Assembly: GCA_944389545.1 (NCBI GenBank)
Contig: CALXMT010000025.1
Location: 1-36,355 of the forward strand
Direction of reading: 5' to 3'
DNA length: 36,355 bases
DNA from: an uncultured Kiritimatiellota bacterium
GTDB lineage: Bacteria; Verrucomicrobiota; Kiritimatiellia; RFP12; DVOR01
Within the stretch, counting starts at the first letter, position 1. The number at the start of each line of letters is the position of its first letter. Shown piece after piece: positions 23,514 through 30,755 of the stretch. The position numbers and the translations under genes are program-made. A model generated the notes under the pieces. That model was given only the letters and a program-made list of their open reading frames with translations. It was not told where the DNA came from and ran no database searches.

Positions 23514-24297
23514 CGCCCTGCTCCCGCACCCGCACGAACACCAAATCCAGCGTGCTTGGGTCAACAGCCGGGGCGACCTCTGCCACCTGCGCCAGGCCGG
23601 ATTCGTCCATGCTCACGCGTTGCACCGTGCCGATGGGGATGCCGCCCGGGTAAAGCCCGCCGTCGCCCGTGCTGACCACGGCTTGCTTCGTGGGCAGGAA
23701 GGTGTTCTTCTCGATATAACGCAAGCGGAGCGGGCGTGGCGCGTAAAGCAGGGATTCGTCCGGCCGCGTCCCCAAATCGTCGCCGGCATCGCCTTGCAGA
23801 ATGCCGCGGGCGAGGTCTGTCACCTCCGCGGCCACGCGGTTGGTGGGGTCTGAAAGCAGGATGACCTGGCAGGTGTGCGGGGCGAGATTGTCGGCGGCCA
23901 CGCGCCCCACCAAGCCCTCAGGCGCCACAACGGTCGCACCCGGCTCGACGCCTTGCGCCGACCCCACGCCAATGGTGAGGCGCGGCCAAACGCCCAGCCC
24001 GCCGCCGTAATCAAGCACGGGCGCGGCGATATACGCCGGATGCTCCTGCGCCCAACCGAGCGCGGCGCGCAGGGCGGCGTTCTCACGTTCCAAGCGCTCG
24101 GCTTCAATCAAGCGAACGCGCAGGGCGGCATTCTCGCGCTCCGCCTCTTCGTTCGGGGAAAACCAATCCTTGACGCCCTCCGCCGCGCGCCGGAAGGGCC
24201 ATGTGGCCTCCGCGCAAACCGTCCGTACGGCGCCGTTCCACCACAGATAGAGGAGGGCCGCAAGAACCGGAAGCACCCAAACCAACGTCCGGCGCAT
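23503..24297 (-). CDS. mreC: Rod shape-determining protein MreC
   Basis: The 264-residue periplasmic scaffold protein of the elongasome has an N-terminal membrane segment (about residues 4-22). A coiled coil follows, rich in Glu, Arg and Leu (about 48-85). The beta-barrel core has LTIGVGSAQGVEPGATVVAPEGLVGRV around 105-135, a typical MreC signature, and a later VVSTGDGGLYPGGIPIGTV near 208. The gene starts 22 bases after the mreB stop and overlaps mreD. Confidence 0.93.
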   Translation of the reverse strand: MRRTLVWVLPVLAALLYLWWNGAVRTVCAEATWPFRRAAEGVKDWFSPNEEAERENAALRVRLIEAERLERENAALRAALGWAQEHPAYIAAPVLDYGGGLGVWPRLTIGVGSAQGVEPGATVVAPEGLVGRVAADNLAPHTCQVILLSDPTNRVAAEVTDLARGILQGDAGDDLGTRPDESLLYAPRPLRLRYIEKNTFLPTKQAVVSTGDGGLYPGGIPIGTVQRVSMDESGLAQVAEVAPAVDPSTLDLVFVRVREQGDER

Positions 24298-24319
24298 GAC
24301 CTACGCACGCGCCCCGCAC

Positions 24320-25354
24320 TCAATGGCGGTGGACGATGTGCTCCTTGTAGAAATCCAACTCGTCGAGGACGCGCCCCGTGCCGTTGGCAACGCCCGAAAG
24401 CGGGTCGTCCGCCACAATGACGGGCAGCCCCGTCTGCGCCGCGATGAGCCGGTCGAGCCCACGCAACAGCGCGGAGCCGCCGGAGAGGACGATACCGCGG
24501 TCGACCAAGTCGCTGGCGAGCTCGGGCTTCGCCTCGTTGAGGATGTTGCGGATGGCATCCACAATGCTCGTCACCGGGTCCTTCAGCGCCTCGCGGATTT
24601 CCTCGGAGGTCACACGGAGCGTCTTCGGCAGGCCGGCCACCAGGTCGCGCCCGCGCACCTCCATGCTCATCTCCTCGTCCAGCGGATACGCCGAACCGAT
24701 GGAGACCTTGATGTCTTCGGCCATGCGCTCACCGATCAGAAGGTTGTAGACGCGGCGCATATATTGCACGATGCACTCGTCCATCGTGTCGCCGCCCACG
24801 CGCACGCTCTTCGCCTGCACGATGCCGGCCAACGAGATGAGCGCCACTTCGCACGTGCCGCCGCCGATGTCAACGATCAAGTTGCCCGCAGGCTCTTCCA
24901 CCGGCAGGCCCACGCCGATTGCCGCGGCCATCGGCTCCTCGATGAGAGTCACGTCGCGTGCGCCGGCATGCTTGGCGGCCTCTTCAACGGCGCGCCACTC
25001 CACCTCTGTGATTTCGGAGGGCACGGCCACCACCACGCGCGGCCGCACCAACTTGTGCCCACGCGCCTTGGCGATGAAGTAACGGATCATGGCCTCCGTG
25101 ATGTCGAAATCCGCGATGACGCCGCTCTTCATCGGGCGCACGGCCACGATGTTGCCCGGCGTGCGGCCCAGCATCCGCTTGGCCTCGGCGCCCACTGCCA
25201 GAATCTTCTTGGTGCCCTGCTGCATGGCCACCACCGAAGGCTCACGGATCACCACGCCCTGGCCTTTGATAAAGACCAGCGTGTTCGCCGTGCCCAGGTC
25301 GATGCCGATGTCGCATGACAGCGCGTTCATCAGCTTATTGAAGATTTTAAGCAT
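24320..25354 (-). CDS. mreB: Rod shape-determining protein MreB (actin homologue)
   Basis: MreB forms membrane-associated filaments that direct lateral wall synthesis. The 344-residue length is standard. The phosphate 1 loop is [12 protein letters not shown] near residue 16, the phosphate 2 loop is [16 protein letters not shown] near 160, and the adenosine motif is [14 protein letters not shown] near 285. ATG 25354 has CAGGAG upstream, and longer upstream frames are not supported. It is the first gene of mreB-mreC-mreD-mrdA-xseA. A sigma70-type promoter lies 34 bases upstream, and a 12-bp palindrome lies between promoter and start. Confidence 0.97.
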   Translation of the reverse strand: MLKIFNKLMNALSCDIGIDLGTANTLVFIKGQGVVIREPSVVAMQQGTKKILAVGAEAKRMLGRTPGNIVAVRPMKSGVIADFDITEAMIRYFIAKARGHKLVRPRVVVAVPSEITEVEWRAVEEAAKHAGARDVTLIEEPMAAAIGVGLPVEEPAGNLIVDIGGGTCEVALISLAGIVQAKSVRVGGDTMDECIVQYMRRVYNLLIGERMAEDIKVSIGSAYPLDEEMSMEVRGRDLVAGLPKTLRVTSEEIREALKDPVTSIVDAIRNILNEAKPELASDLVDRGIVLSGGSALLRGLDRLIAAQTGLPVIVADDPLSGVANGTGRVLDELDFYKEHIVHRH

Positions 25355-25367
25355 AAGCGCTCCTGAT

Positions 25368-25379
25368 AAGTACGTACTT
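25368..25379. promoter_or_regulatory. 12-bp palindrome in the mreB leader
   Basis: AAGTACGTACTT is a perfect palindrome between the mreB -10 box and its ribosome binding site. The core GTACGTAC also occurs at about 5920-5927, upstream of the minus-strand glycosyltransferase. An operator role is possible but unsupported. Confidence 0.3.
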
Positions 25380-25387
25380 TGCCTCAT

Positions 25388-25417
25388 AGAATAACAAAAC
25401 CTTACGCATTCACGCAA
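25388..25417 (-). promoter_or_regulatory. Sigma70-type promoter of the mreBCD-mrdA-xseA operon
   Basis: On the minus strand TTGCGT (25412-25417) and TATTCT (25388-25393) have an 18-base spacer. The leader to ATG 25354 is about 25-30 bases and contains a clear GGAG ribosome binding site. Confidence 0.55.
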
Positions 25418-25438
25418 CTTTCCGCAAGGGAAAGGATG

Positions 25439-25859
25439 TTTGGAAGCTTGGAAGGTTGGAAGCTTGGAGGAGCCCCGGAGGTTGGGCCCCGGCCTGTCGC
25501 CTCCGGCGACGATGAGGCCGAACGCTGCGCGGCACCCGCAAAGACACTGAAGGACCGCAAAGATCGCAAAGACTGCCAGCGTGAGGAACCGCAGATTTCG
25601 CAGATTTTGAGCAGATTAAGGGCGTGCTACCGCACGCAGGACTGCCAGAATGGAGAAACGCAGATGTCGCAGATTGATGCAGATTTTGGCGTGCTGGCGC
25701 ACGCTGATTACCAGAATATTTTTAAATCACAAAGGACACGAAGGACACAAAGCGTTTCAAGAAAATTGGATAATTGGTGGTCTGGAAAGCGTGGGGCGCT
25801 GCCCCACACCCCGGCAGGGAGAAGTTCTCCCTGCACCCCCGGCACGTCTGCGACGTGCC
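25439..25859 (+). repeat. Composite mosaic repeat, long copy
   Basis: With the arrays that follow, this fills the 784-base mreB-efp gap. The modules in order are as follows. First a TTTGGAAGCTTGG octamer run and GAGGAGCCCC. Then a GTCGCC-tcc-GGCGAC hairpin (25496-25510), CGAACGCTGCGCG, and a GCAAAGAC run. Next are a CGCAGATT run, a GCGTGC-tac-GCACGC hairpin and AGGACTGCCAGA, followed by a second CGCAGAT run and hairpin. A CACAAAGGACAC run comes next. Three consecutive palindromes end the element: GTGGGGC-gct-GCCCCAC (25791-25807), a GCAGGGAGAA palindrome (25814-25834) and GGCACGTC-tgc-GACGTGCC (25841-25859). The minus strand of 35911-36271 has the same order with one internal unit fewer. Confidence 0.85.
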
Positions 25860-25874
25860 ATAACATGACGCGAT

Positions 25875-26060
25875 AAGACTACTGGGACGATTAGGACCAC
25901 TGGGACGAGGCAACTTTGTTTGCGGCATCGCCCGTCGCCCCATAGGGGCGCTCTGTTCTCTGTTCTCCGTTCTCTGTTCTCTAGGGCGGCCTCGCCGCCC
26001 TCCCGTTCACTGTTCTCCGTTCTCTGTTCTCTAGGGGGCGGCGGCGGCACCAGCCGCCGC
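25875..26060 (+). repeat. ACTGGGACGA run and hairpin-framed heptamer arrays
   Basis: GACTACTGGGACGATTAGG-type repeats occupy 25876-25908. A CGCCCCATAGGGGCG palindrome (25936-25950) is followed by a TGTTCTC array (25951-25982). Then come an AGGGCGGC-ctc-GCCGCCCT hairpin (25983-26001), a second TGTTCTC array (26006-26032) and a GGCGGC...GCCGCC hairpin (26038-26060). The block ends 12 bases before the efp -35 box. Confidence 0.8.
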
Positions 26061-26071
26061 CACCCCCTGAT

Positions 26072-26101
26072 TTGACGGCAAGGGTACAAATGCGCTATAG
26101 T
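26072..26101 (+). promoter_or_regulatory. Sigma70-type promoter of efp
   Basis: TTGACG (26072-26077) and TATAGT (26096-26101) are separated by 18 bases. The start codon lies 37 bases downstream with AAGGA before it. Confidence 0.65.
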
Positions 26102-26138
26102 AATGCGGTTTCTGACGTATAGACAAGGATTGAATCCC

Positions 26139-26702
26139 ATGTATACCGCTTCCGACCTCAAAAAAGGCCTCAAGATCATGTTCGAAGGCCAGCCCTGGAT
26201 CATCACGGACTTCGATTTCTCCAAGCCCGGCAAGGGCCAGGCCATCTATAACTGCAAGCTGCGCAACATGCTCAACGGCTCGGGCAAGTCTTGCTCCTTC
26301 CGTTCGAACGACCGCTTTGAGAAGCCCGACCTGGCCCAGAAGCCCCTCGTCTACTCCTACGAGGACGCCGGCGAGTACGTCTTCAACGACGAGGACTACA
26401 ACGAAATCCGCGTGGGCAAGGATGTCCTGGGCGACAAGACCTACTTCCTCACCGACGGCCTGGAAGTCGACGCCCTTCTCTACGAGGACGAAGTGATCGA
26501 CATCGAGCTGCCCTCCTTCATCGAGCGCAAGGTCATCAAGTGCGACCCCGGCGTGCGCGGCAACACCGCTGCCGGCAAGGTCACCAAGCCCGGCACCGTC
26601 GAGGGCGGCTATCAGCTCCCCGTGCCGCTCTTCATCAACGAAGGCGACCTCATCCGCATCGACACCCGCACCGGTGAGTACGCTGACCGCGTGAAAGCCT
26701 AA
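26139..26702 (+). CDS. efp: Translation elongation factor P
   Basis: EF-P binds ribosomes stalled at proline runs and stimulates peptide bond formation. The 187-residue, three-barrel protein starts MYTASDLKKGLKIMFEGQPW. The KPGKGQA loop near residue 32 carries the lysine (K34) at the position modified in lysine-type EF-P. The C-terminal OB domain contains CDPGVRGNTAAGKVTKPGTVEGG near 140, and the end LIRIDTRTGEYADRVKA is typical. ATG 26139 follows AAGGA at 10 bases; an in-frame ATG at 26103 falls 2 bases after the -10 box. The next gene follows after 18 bases and encodes a Pro-rich tail, a plausible EF-P client. Confidence 0.96.
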   Translation: MYTASDLKKGLKIMFEGQPWIITDFDFSKPGKGQAIYNCKLRNMLNGSGKSCSFRSNDRFEKPDLAQKPLVYSYEDAGEYVFNDEDYNEIRVGKDVLGDKTYFLTDGLEVDALLYEDEVIDIELPSFIERKVIKCDPGVRGNTAAGKVTKPGTVEGGYQLPVPLFINEGDLIRIDTRTGEYADRVKA

Positions 26703-26720
26703 GCGCCAAGGAGCCCGCAC

Positions 26721-27533
26721 ATGGCCAAGAAAGAGCTTCCCACCCTTAAAGACGTTTCGCGCGTCCCCGAGGAGTTGCGCCCCGTCGTCCTCTGGTGGCA
26801 GGATCACGGCACCAAAGCCCTCACGTGGGGCATTGTCGTGGTGGCCGTGTGCGTGGCGGCCTATCTCTGGCACGCCGACAACCGCGCCGCCGATGCCACG
26901 GCCGCGGTCGCCCTGGCCGGCGAAGCCGATGTGGACTTCCAGCCCGCAATCGAAGAGGCCCCGGCCTCCAAGCCGATTCTCCAACTGGCCCAAGCCCGGC
27001 GCCTCTTGGAGGCCGGCGACTACGAAGGCGCCTTGACCGCCTACAACGAGGCGCGCGAGGAGCTGGCCGAAGACGCGGACCTCAAGGCCATCCCGGAGGT
27101 GGGCCGCATCCGCGCCCTCACGGAACTGGGTCGCTTGGACGAGGCTCTCTCCATCGTCAACGCCCTCGAGCCCTCCCTCACCGGCGGCGAGACCCCGCAC
27201 TACCTCCTGCCGGACTTCCTCTTCGCGAAGGCCGCACTCCTTTGCAAGCAGGGCGACAAGGCCGGCGCGAAGGCCGCCCTCCAGCCCCTCCTCGATGCCC
27301 CCGTGGAATCTCCCTTGGCGAAGTTCACCGTTCGCGCCGAGCGTATGACGCACATCATCGACGCCTACAACCCCGCCAACCCGCGGTTCTCCTCCGCCGC
27401 CCCGGCCCTGCCGGCCCTTCCCGCGCAGCCCGCCCCCGCCGCCGCTCCTGCGGCCCCGGCTCCTGCGGCCCCTGCCGCGGAAACGCCCGCTCCTGCCCCC
27501 GAAGCGCCCGCCCCGGCCCCCGAAGCGAAGTAA
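26721..27533 (+). CDS. TPR-like membrane protein with Pro/Ala-rich tail (YfgM-like)
   Basis: The 270-residue protein has a cytoplasmic N-terminus and one membrane segment (about residues 34-49). Helical repeats follow that resemble TPRs: AQARRLLEAGDYEGALTAYNEA near 90, IRALTELGRLDEALSIVNAL near 130 and FAKAALLCKQGDKAGAKAAL near 163. The last 45 residues are almost entirely Pro and Ala with a few Glu. The single anchor plus periplasmic TPRs recall YfgM/ancillary SecYEG translocon proteins, but this is by layout only. AAGGAG precedes the start. It is co-transcribed with efp, and its proline-rich tail may need EF-P for translation. Confidence 0.78.
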   Translation: MAKKELPTLKDVSRVPEELRPVVLWWQDHGTKALTWGIVVVAVCVAAYLWHADNRAADATAAVALAGEADVDFQPAIEEAPASKPILQLAQARRLLEAGDYEGALTAYNEAREELAEDADLKAIPEVGRIRALTELGRLDEALSIVNALEPSLTGGETPHYLLPDFLFAKAALLCKQGDKAGAKAALQPLLDAPVESPLAKFTVRAERMTHIIDAYNPANPRFSSAAPALPALPAQPAPAAAPAAPAPAAPAAETPAPAPEAPAPAPEAK

Positions 27534-27550
27534 CGCTCGCCTTGGCGACA

Positions 27551-27588
27551 CAAAAGCCCCGACCGCCCGGTCGGGGTCTTTTTTTGTT
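27551..27588 (+). terminator. Intrinsic terminator of the efp operon
   Basis: CCCCGACC (27557-27564) and GGTCGGGG (27569-27576) enclose a GCCC loop and are followed by TCTTTTTTTG. Confidence 0.9.
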
Positions 27589-27690
27589 TCCCCGCAACGG
27601 TTTTGTGGGGAAATCCTGCAGGTTCCATCGTGCCTTTTGCTCATTCCAAACGCCCCCCTGCGCCTTCATTCCCCTCCCTCAAGCCCTCCC

Positions 27691-27828
27691 GAACCCTATA
27701 AGGGTCCGCCTCCGACCACTATAGGGTCTCACTATCGACCACTATAGGGGTCCGCCCCCGACCCTTATAGGGTCTCATCCTCGACCACTATAGGGGTCGA
27801 CCTCGGATCCCTATAGGGTCTCGCGAAG
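27691..27828. repeat. Six-unit 23-bp tandem repeat
   Basis: Six units of exactly 23 bases start at 27691, 27714, 27737, 27760, 27783 and 27806. Each contains a near-palindromic GACC-nnTATAGGGTC core followed by a variable TC/GC-rich tail. Units differ at many tail positions while the core is kept. There are no unique spacers, so it is not a CRISPR array. It lies 100 bases after the efp-operon terminator. Confidence 0.9.
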
Positions 27829-27867
27829 CACCCTCCCGGATTCCACAGGAGAGAGGCTTGTCAAGCG

Positions 27868-28318
27868 ACCGTCGTCTCCGGTGTTTCCCACGAAGACACG
27901 AAGGGAACGCAAGGGGCTGGGCACTTCACCGTTCGGCGCGTTGCGCCTCACTACCGTGCCCATCCCTTGCGTTTCTGTCGCTTTCTTGGAAAGCGCCCGA
28001 AGGCGGCGCGGTAGGACGACTAGGACGGCGACTTCGCCGCTTTGTACAATGGTTTCATCCGTCGCGCGCTTGTCGCGCGTTCTGTTCTCTGTTCTCCGTT
28101 CTCTGCTCTCCGGGGGCGCGTTAGCGCCCCTTGGTCCTGCGTGTGCTAGCACGCCCTTAATCTGCTCAAAATCTGTTAAATCAGCGGTTCCCCCATTCTG
28201 GCAGTCTTCGTGTCTCTTCGTGGTCCTTCGTGTCAGCCCCACAGGGCGCCCCTCTCACACACTCCACTGCTCTTCGCCCGTAGCACGCTTGCCGCACGTT
28301 TGCTTTTCTGTTCTCTAA
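27868..28318 (+). repeat. Mosaic repeat block before the lipoprotein operon
   Basis: This occupies the rest of the 811-base gap 27534-28344. In order there are a degenerate GTCTCCGGTGTTTCC end and an ACGAAGACACGAAGG run. The Y-shaped core (27906-27973) follows, then an AGGACGACTAGGACGGCGAC run (28013-28033). Next are a CGTCGCGCGCTTGTCGCGCG hairpin, a TGTTCTC array (28079-28111), GGGGGCGC-gtta-GCGCCCC, and a GCGTGTGCTAGCACGC hairpin near 28138. TTAATCTGCTCAAAATCTG, ATTCTGGCAGTC and a CTTCGTGTCTCTTCGTGG run follow. A short TGTTCTC stub ends at about 28317. No gene is supported. Confidence 0.8.
27906..27973 (+). repeat. Y-shaped repeat core, AACGCAAGGG type (copy 2)
   Basis: Helix 1 pairs AACGCAAGGG (27906-27915) with CCCTTGCGTT (27964-27973). 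Helix 2 pairs GGGCAC (27919-27924) with GTGCCC (27956-27961). Helix 3 is GGCGC-gtt-GCGCC (27935-27947). Relative to copy 1 (minus strand of 14767-14834), the internal loops are identical, and helix 3 differs by one compensated pair and its loop. Confidence 0.8.
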
Positions 28319-28332
28319 GAATGGGAATGTGC

Positions 28333-28338
28333 TATACT
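28333..28338 (+). promoter_or_regulatory. -10 box of the lipoprotein operon
   Basis: TATACT ends 6 bases before ATG 28345, in the context TGTGCTATACTTG shared with 17204-17216 (minus strand). The only -35-like sequence (TTCTCT, 28311-28316) is the last heptamer of the repeat array, with a 16-base spacer. Confidence 0.4.
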
Positions 28339-28344
28339 TGTCTT

Positions 28345-29787
28345 ATGAGCCGTGCATGGATGGTAAGTGTGTCGTTGGGACTGGCGATGTTCGCCGGGCT
28401 CACGGGGTGCTTGTCGGTTCGGGAACGCATCGAAACGCAGACTCTACAGGTGCAGATGGGCGATTATTCCAGTGCCTATGCGGCGGCGGCCGAGGCCGCA
28501 ACCGGGGATGACGTGGACACGCCCTTCTGGTCGGCGGAGGCAGGGGCCTTGGCGCTGATGGCGGGCACCCCTGCGGCGGCGATCCCCCATTTGGACGCGG
28601 CGGACAACGGCTTCAACGACGTGGCGCGGCGTTACAACGGCGCGGGCGCGATGGACACGTTGGCCGCGACGCTAGGCAACGATTGCGCGTTGCCCTACGC
28701 ACCGGAAGGGCTGGACCGCGTCTTCACGAACCTCTACAAGGCGTTGGCCTATGGCGCGACGGGGGATGTCAGCGGGATGCGGGTGGAGCTGAACCGCGCG
28801 CGCCAACGGCAGTATGAATGGTTTTACCGTTGCACGGAAGACATCGCGGAGGCCGACACCGGAGACCTCTCGGACGATGAGTCGAAGTGGGTGCGGGCCC
28901 ATGTGGCCGAGGAATCGGGCCACCCCGCGCGTCTGAGTGCCGCGGTGGCCGAGGCCGCCAGCCGGGAAAGCGCGGATGCCGCCCGTCTCTTCGGCAATCT
29001 GCGGGGCTTTGGCAACGCCTATGCATCGCACGTCACGGGCGTGGCGCGGTGGTGCGCGGGGGATGCCTCGCGGAACGATCTGGCGATGGCGGCAGCCTTG
29101 GCCCCGGGCAACGCAACGGCACAGGCGGACTTGGCGGCCGAGAAGGCCGGGCGTCGCCCGAAGGACCGTGTGTGGGTCTACGTGGAGGACGGTCTGGCGC
29201 CGCACCGCGTGGAGGTGGCGGACACCTTTACCTATCCTTCCATCGCGGGTCACCTTCAGGGCATCGGGATCATCAGCTATGCGGTGCCGAAGCTCCAGGA
29301 ACGGGCGGCGGCGGCCTCTTCTTACAGCGTGAATGGGGTGGCCCTCCAGCCGCTCCTCAACGTGGATGCACTGGCGCAGGATCAGTTCGACCGCGCCTGG
29401 CCGGGCATCCTCACGCGGCAGATTGTGCGGACGTTGACGCGTGTGGCCGCGCATGAGGTGGGCCAGGCGGTGATTCACGAGGGCTCGAAGAACAGCGACA
29501 ACGAATTGGCGTGGTTGGCGGCGGCGCTGGTCTATTCCGCGGCGGTCGCCGCCTGGGACGTGAGCACGAACGAGGCCGACCTGCGCTGCGCCGATCTCTT
29601 GCCCAAAACCGTGTGGATGGGGGCCCTGCAGCGTCCCGCGGATGGCGTGGTGCGGGTGACCCCCGCCGGCGGCCAGACCGTGACGGTGCGACTGCGCGGC
29701 ACAGGAAATGCTTTGGTGTGGGTGCGGCGGCCAACCGCCACCGGCCCTGCAACGGTAATGACCATTGACCTAGACAACAAGGAGTGA
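28345..29787 (+). CDS. Lipoprotein with helical repeats, COG3014-like
   Basis: The 480-residue protein has a lipoprotein signal peptide ending GLTGC, with the lipidated cysteine at residue 22. The N-terminal half is rich in Ala and helical, with TPR-like stretches. The second half contains a KDRVWVYVEDGLAPHRVEV strand segment and a LTRQIVRTLTRVAAHEVGQ helix. A WVRRPTATGPATVMTIDL beta end closes the protein. Such proteins (COG3014) precede ycfL and lpoB homologues in several Gram-negative bacteria, which is the arrangement here. The exact biochemical role is unknown. I chose ATG 28345 because it gives a clean signal peptide; an in-frame ATG at 28321 precedes the -10 box. The stop is 4 bases before the next gene, whose AAGGAG lies inside this gene. 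Confidence 0.78.
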   Translation: MSRAWMVSVSLGLAMFAGLTGCLSVRERIETQTLQVQMGDYSSAYAAAAEAATGDDVDTPFWSAEAGALALMAGTPAAAIPHLDAADNGFNDVARRYNGAGAMDTLAATLGNDCALPYAPEGLDRVFTNLYKALAYGATGDVSGMRVELNRARQRQYEWFYRCTEDIAEADTGDLSDDESKWVRAHVAEESGHPARLSAAVAEAASRESADAARLFGNLRGFGNAYASHVTGVARWCAGDASRNDLAMAAALAPGNATAQADLAAEKAGRRPKDRVWVYVEDGLAPHRVEVADTFTYPSIAGHLQGIGIISYAVPKLQERAAAASSYSVNGVALQPLLNVDALAQDQFDRAWPGILTRQIVRTLTRVAAHEVGQAVIHEGSKNSDNELAWLAAALVYSAAVAAWDVSTNEADLRCADLLPKTVWMGALQRPADGVVRVTPAGGQTVTVRLRGTGNALVWVRRPTATGPATVMTIDLDNKE

Positions 29788-29791
29788 TGCC

Positions 29792-30151
29792 ATGAAACTG
29801 AGATTCCCTCTGATTGCGGCGGCCGCCGTTGCCCTCGTCGGCTGCGGAACGCCTCGCGTCTATGGCCCCGGGGCTGACGCCGTGGACGTGATGAGCATGC
29901 AGACGGCCCGCAAGAACGGCGCCCTCACGGCTCAGGTGCAGATTCAGAACCCCGAAGACGAGCCCATGCAGGTGCGTTACCGCTTCACGTGGCTGGACAG
30001 CCTGGGTCAACCCGTCGGCCAGGGCAGCCCCACGGACAACCTGCAGACCATCTCCTTGGCGCCCATGGAGCGGCGCTTCATCTCCGCCCCCGCCCCGAGC
30101 GCTGACTGCATGGACTTCCAGCTCTATCTGCAGGAGTGGGAGCTCGACTGA
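29792..30151 (+). CDS. YcfL-like small lipoprotein (DUF1425)
   Basis: This is a 119-residue lipoprotein with signal peptide ending LVGC, cysteine at residue 18. The mature domain has the pattern of DUF1425 proteins: LTAQVQIQNPEDEPMQVRYRFTWLDSLGQPV, then ISLAPMERRFISAPAPS and a final YLQEWEL strand. This is an immunoglobulin-like beta-sandwich in known relatives. In Escherichia coli ycfL lies next to lpoB. The function is unknown but the context suggests an outer-membrane or periplasmic helper of cell-wall synthesis. AAGGAG precedes the start. The stop overlaps the next start (TGATG). Confidence 0.82.
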   Translation: MKLRFPLIAAAAVALVGCGTPRVYGPGADAVDVMSMQTARKNGALTAQVQIQNPEDEPMQVRYRFTWLDSLGQPVGQGSPTDNLQTISLAPMERRFISAPAPSADCMDFQLYLQEWELD

Positions 30152-30741
30152 TGGCGCGGGTGTGGCCCATCCTGGCGCTGTGCCTCTGCGTCGGCTGCGC
30201 ATCGTCCACCACCCAGGTCGACACGCAGAACGACACCGAGACAACGGTCTCCTTTGATTGGCGCGACCTGGACGGCGCGGCCAGCCAGCTCTCGCAGAGT
30301 CTGCTGGCCAGTCCGCGCATCGGCGCCACCGCCGAGAAGCCTGCCCTCGTCGTCTTTGACCGCTTGGACAACGACACTTGCCAGCACTTGGATACCGACC
30401 TCATCACCCAAAAGATCGCCGAGGCCCTCCTCCTCTCCGAACGCTTCCAGGTCGCCGCCACCTTCGGCGCCACGCGCGACGACACCATCGCCGACGTCCG
30501 TGCCGTCCGTGGTAACGATGAGTTCGACGCCTCGACGCTCCAGGCCAAGGGCAACCTCCGCGCGCCGGACCTTTCGATCTCCGGAAAACTCACCCAGCGC
30601 AACGTCCGCCGCGACAATGGCGGCCTGCGCATCGAATACTTCCTCACCCTCAAAGCCACGCGCCTCTCCGATGGCGTGACCATTTGGCAGGACTCCTGCC
30701 AGGTGGTCAAGGCCGTCGCCGAAGGAATGCCCGTGTGGTGA
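30151..30741 (+). CDS. LpoB-like penicillin-binding protein activator, copy 1
   Basis: The 196-residue lipoprotein has a short signal peptide ending CVGC, cysteine at residue 16. The mature part matches the LpoB pattern: DTQNDTETTVSFDWRDLDGAA, PALVVFDRLDNDTCQHLDTDLITQKIAEALL near 69, then DLSISGKLTQRNVRRDNGGLRIEYFLTLKA near 145. It ends with a WQDSCQVVKA strand. In enterobacteria outer-membrane LpoB reaches through the peptidoglycan to activate PBP1B. I infer a similar role towards a bifunctional PBP encoded elsewhere. It lacks the long Pro-rich linker of E. coli LpoB. A second copy follows directly. Confidence 0.82.
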   Translation: MARVWPILALCLCVGCASSTTQVDTQNDTETTVSFDWRDLDGAASQLSQSLLASPRIGATAEKPALVVFDRLDNDTCQHLDTDLITQKIAEALLLSERFQVAATFGATRDDTIADVRAVRGNDEFDASTLQAKGNLRAPDLSISGKLTQRNVRRDNGGLRIEYFLTLKATRLSDGVTIWQDSCQVVKAVAEGMPVW

Positions 30742-30755
30742 CGAAAGGACCTCCC

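Noticed and set aside
27691-27828. CRISPR array
   Set aside because: The 23-bp units are directly adjacent with no unique spacers, and no cas gene is present.
28210-28344. Upstream extension of the COG3014-like lipoprotein frame
   Set aside because: It would read repeat DNA and place the lipoprotein signal peptide internally. ATG 28345 gives a proper signal peptide.
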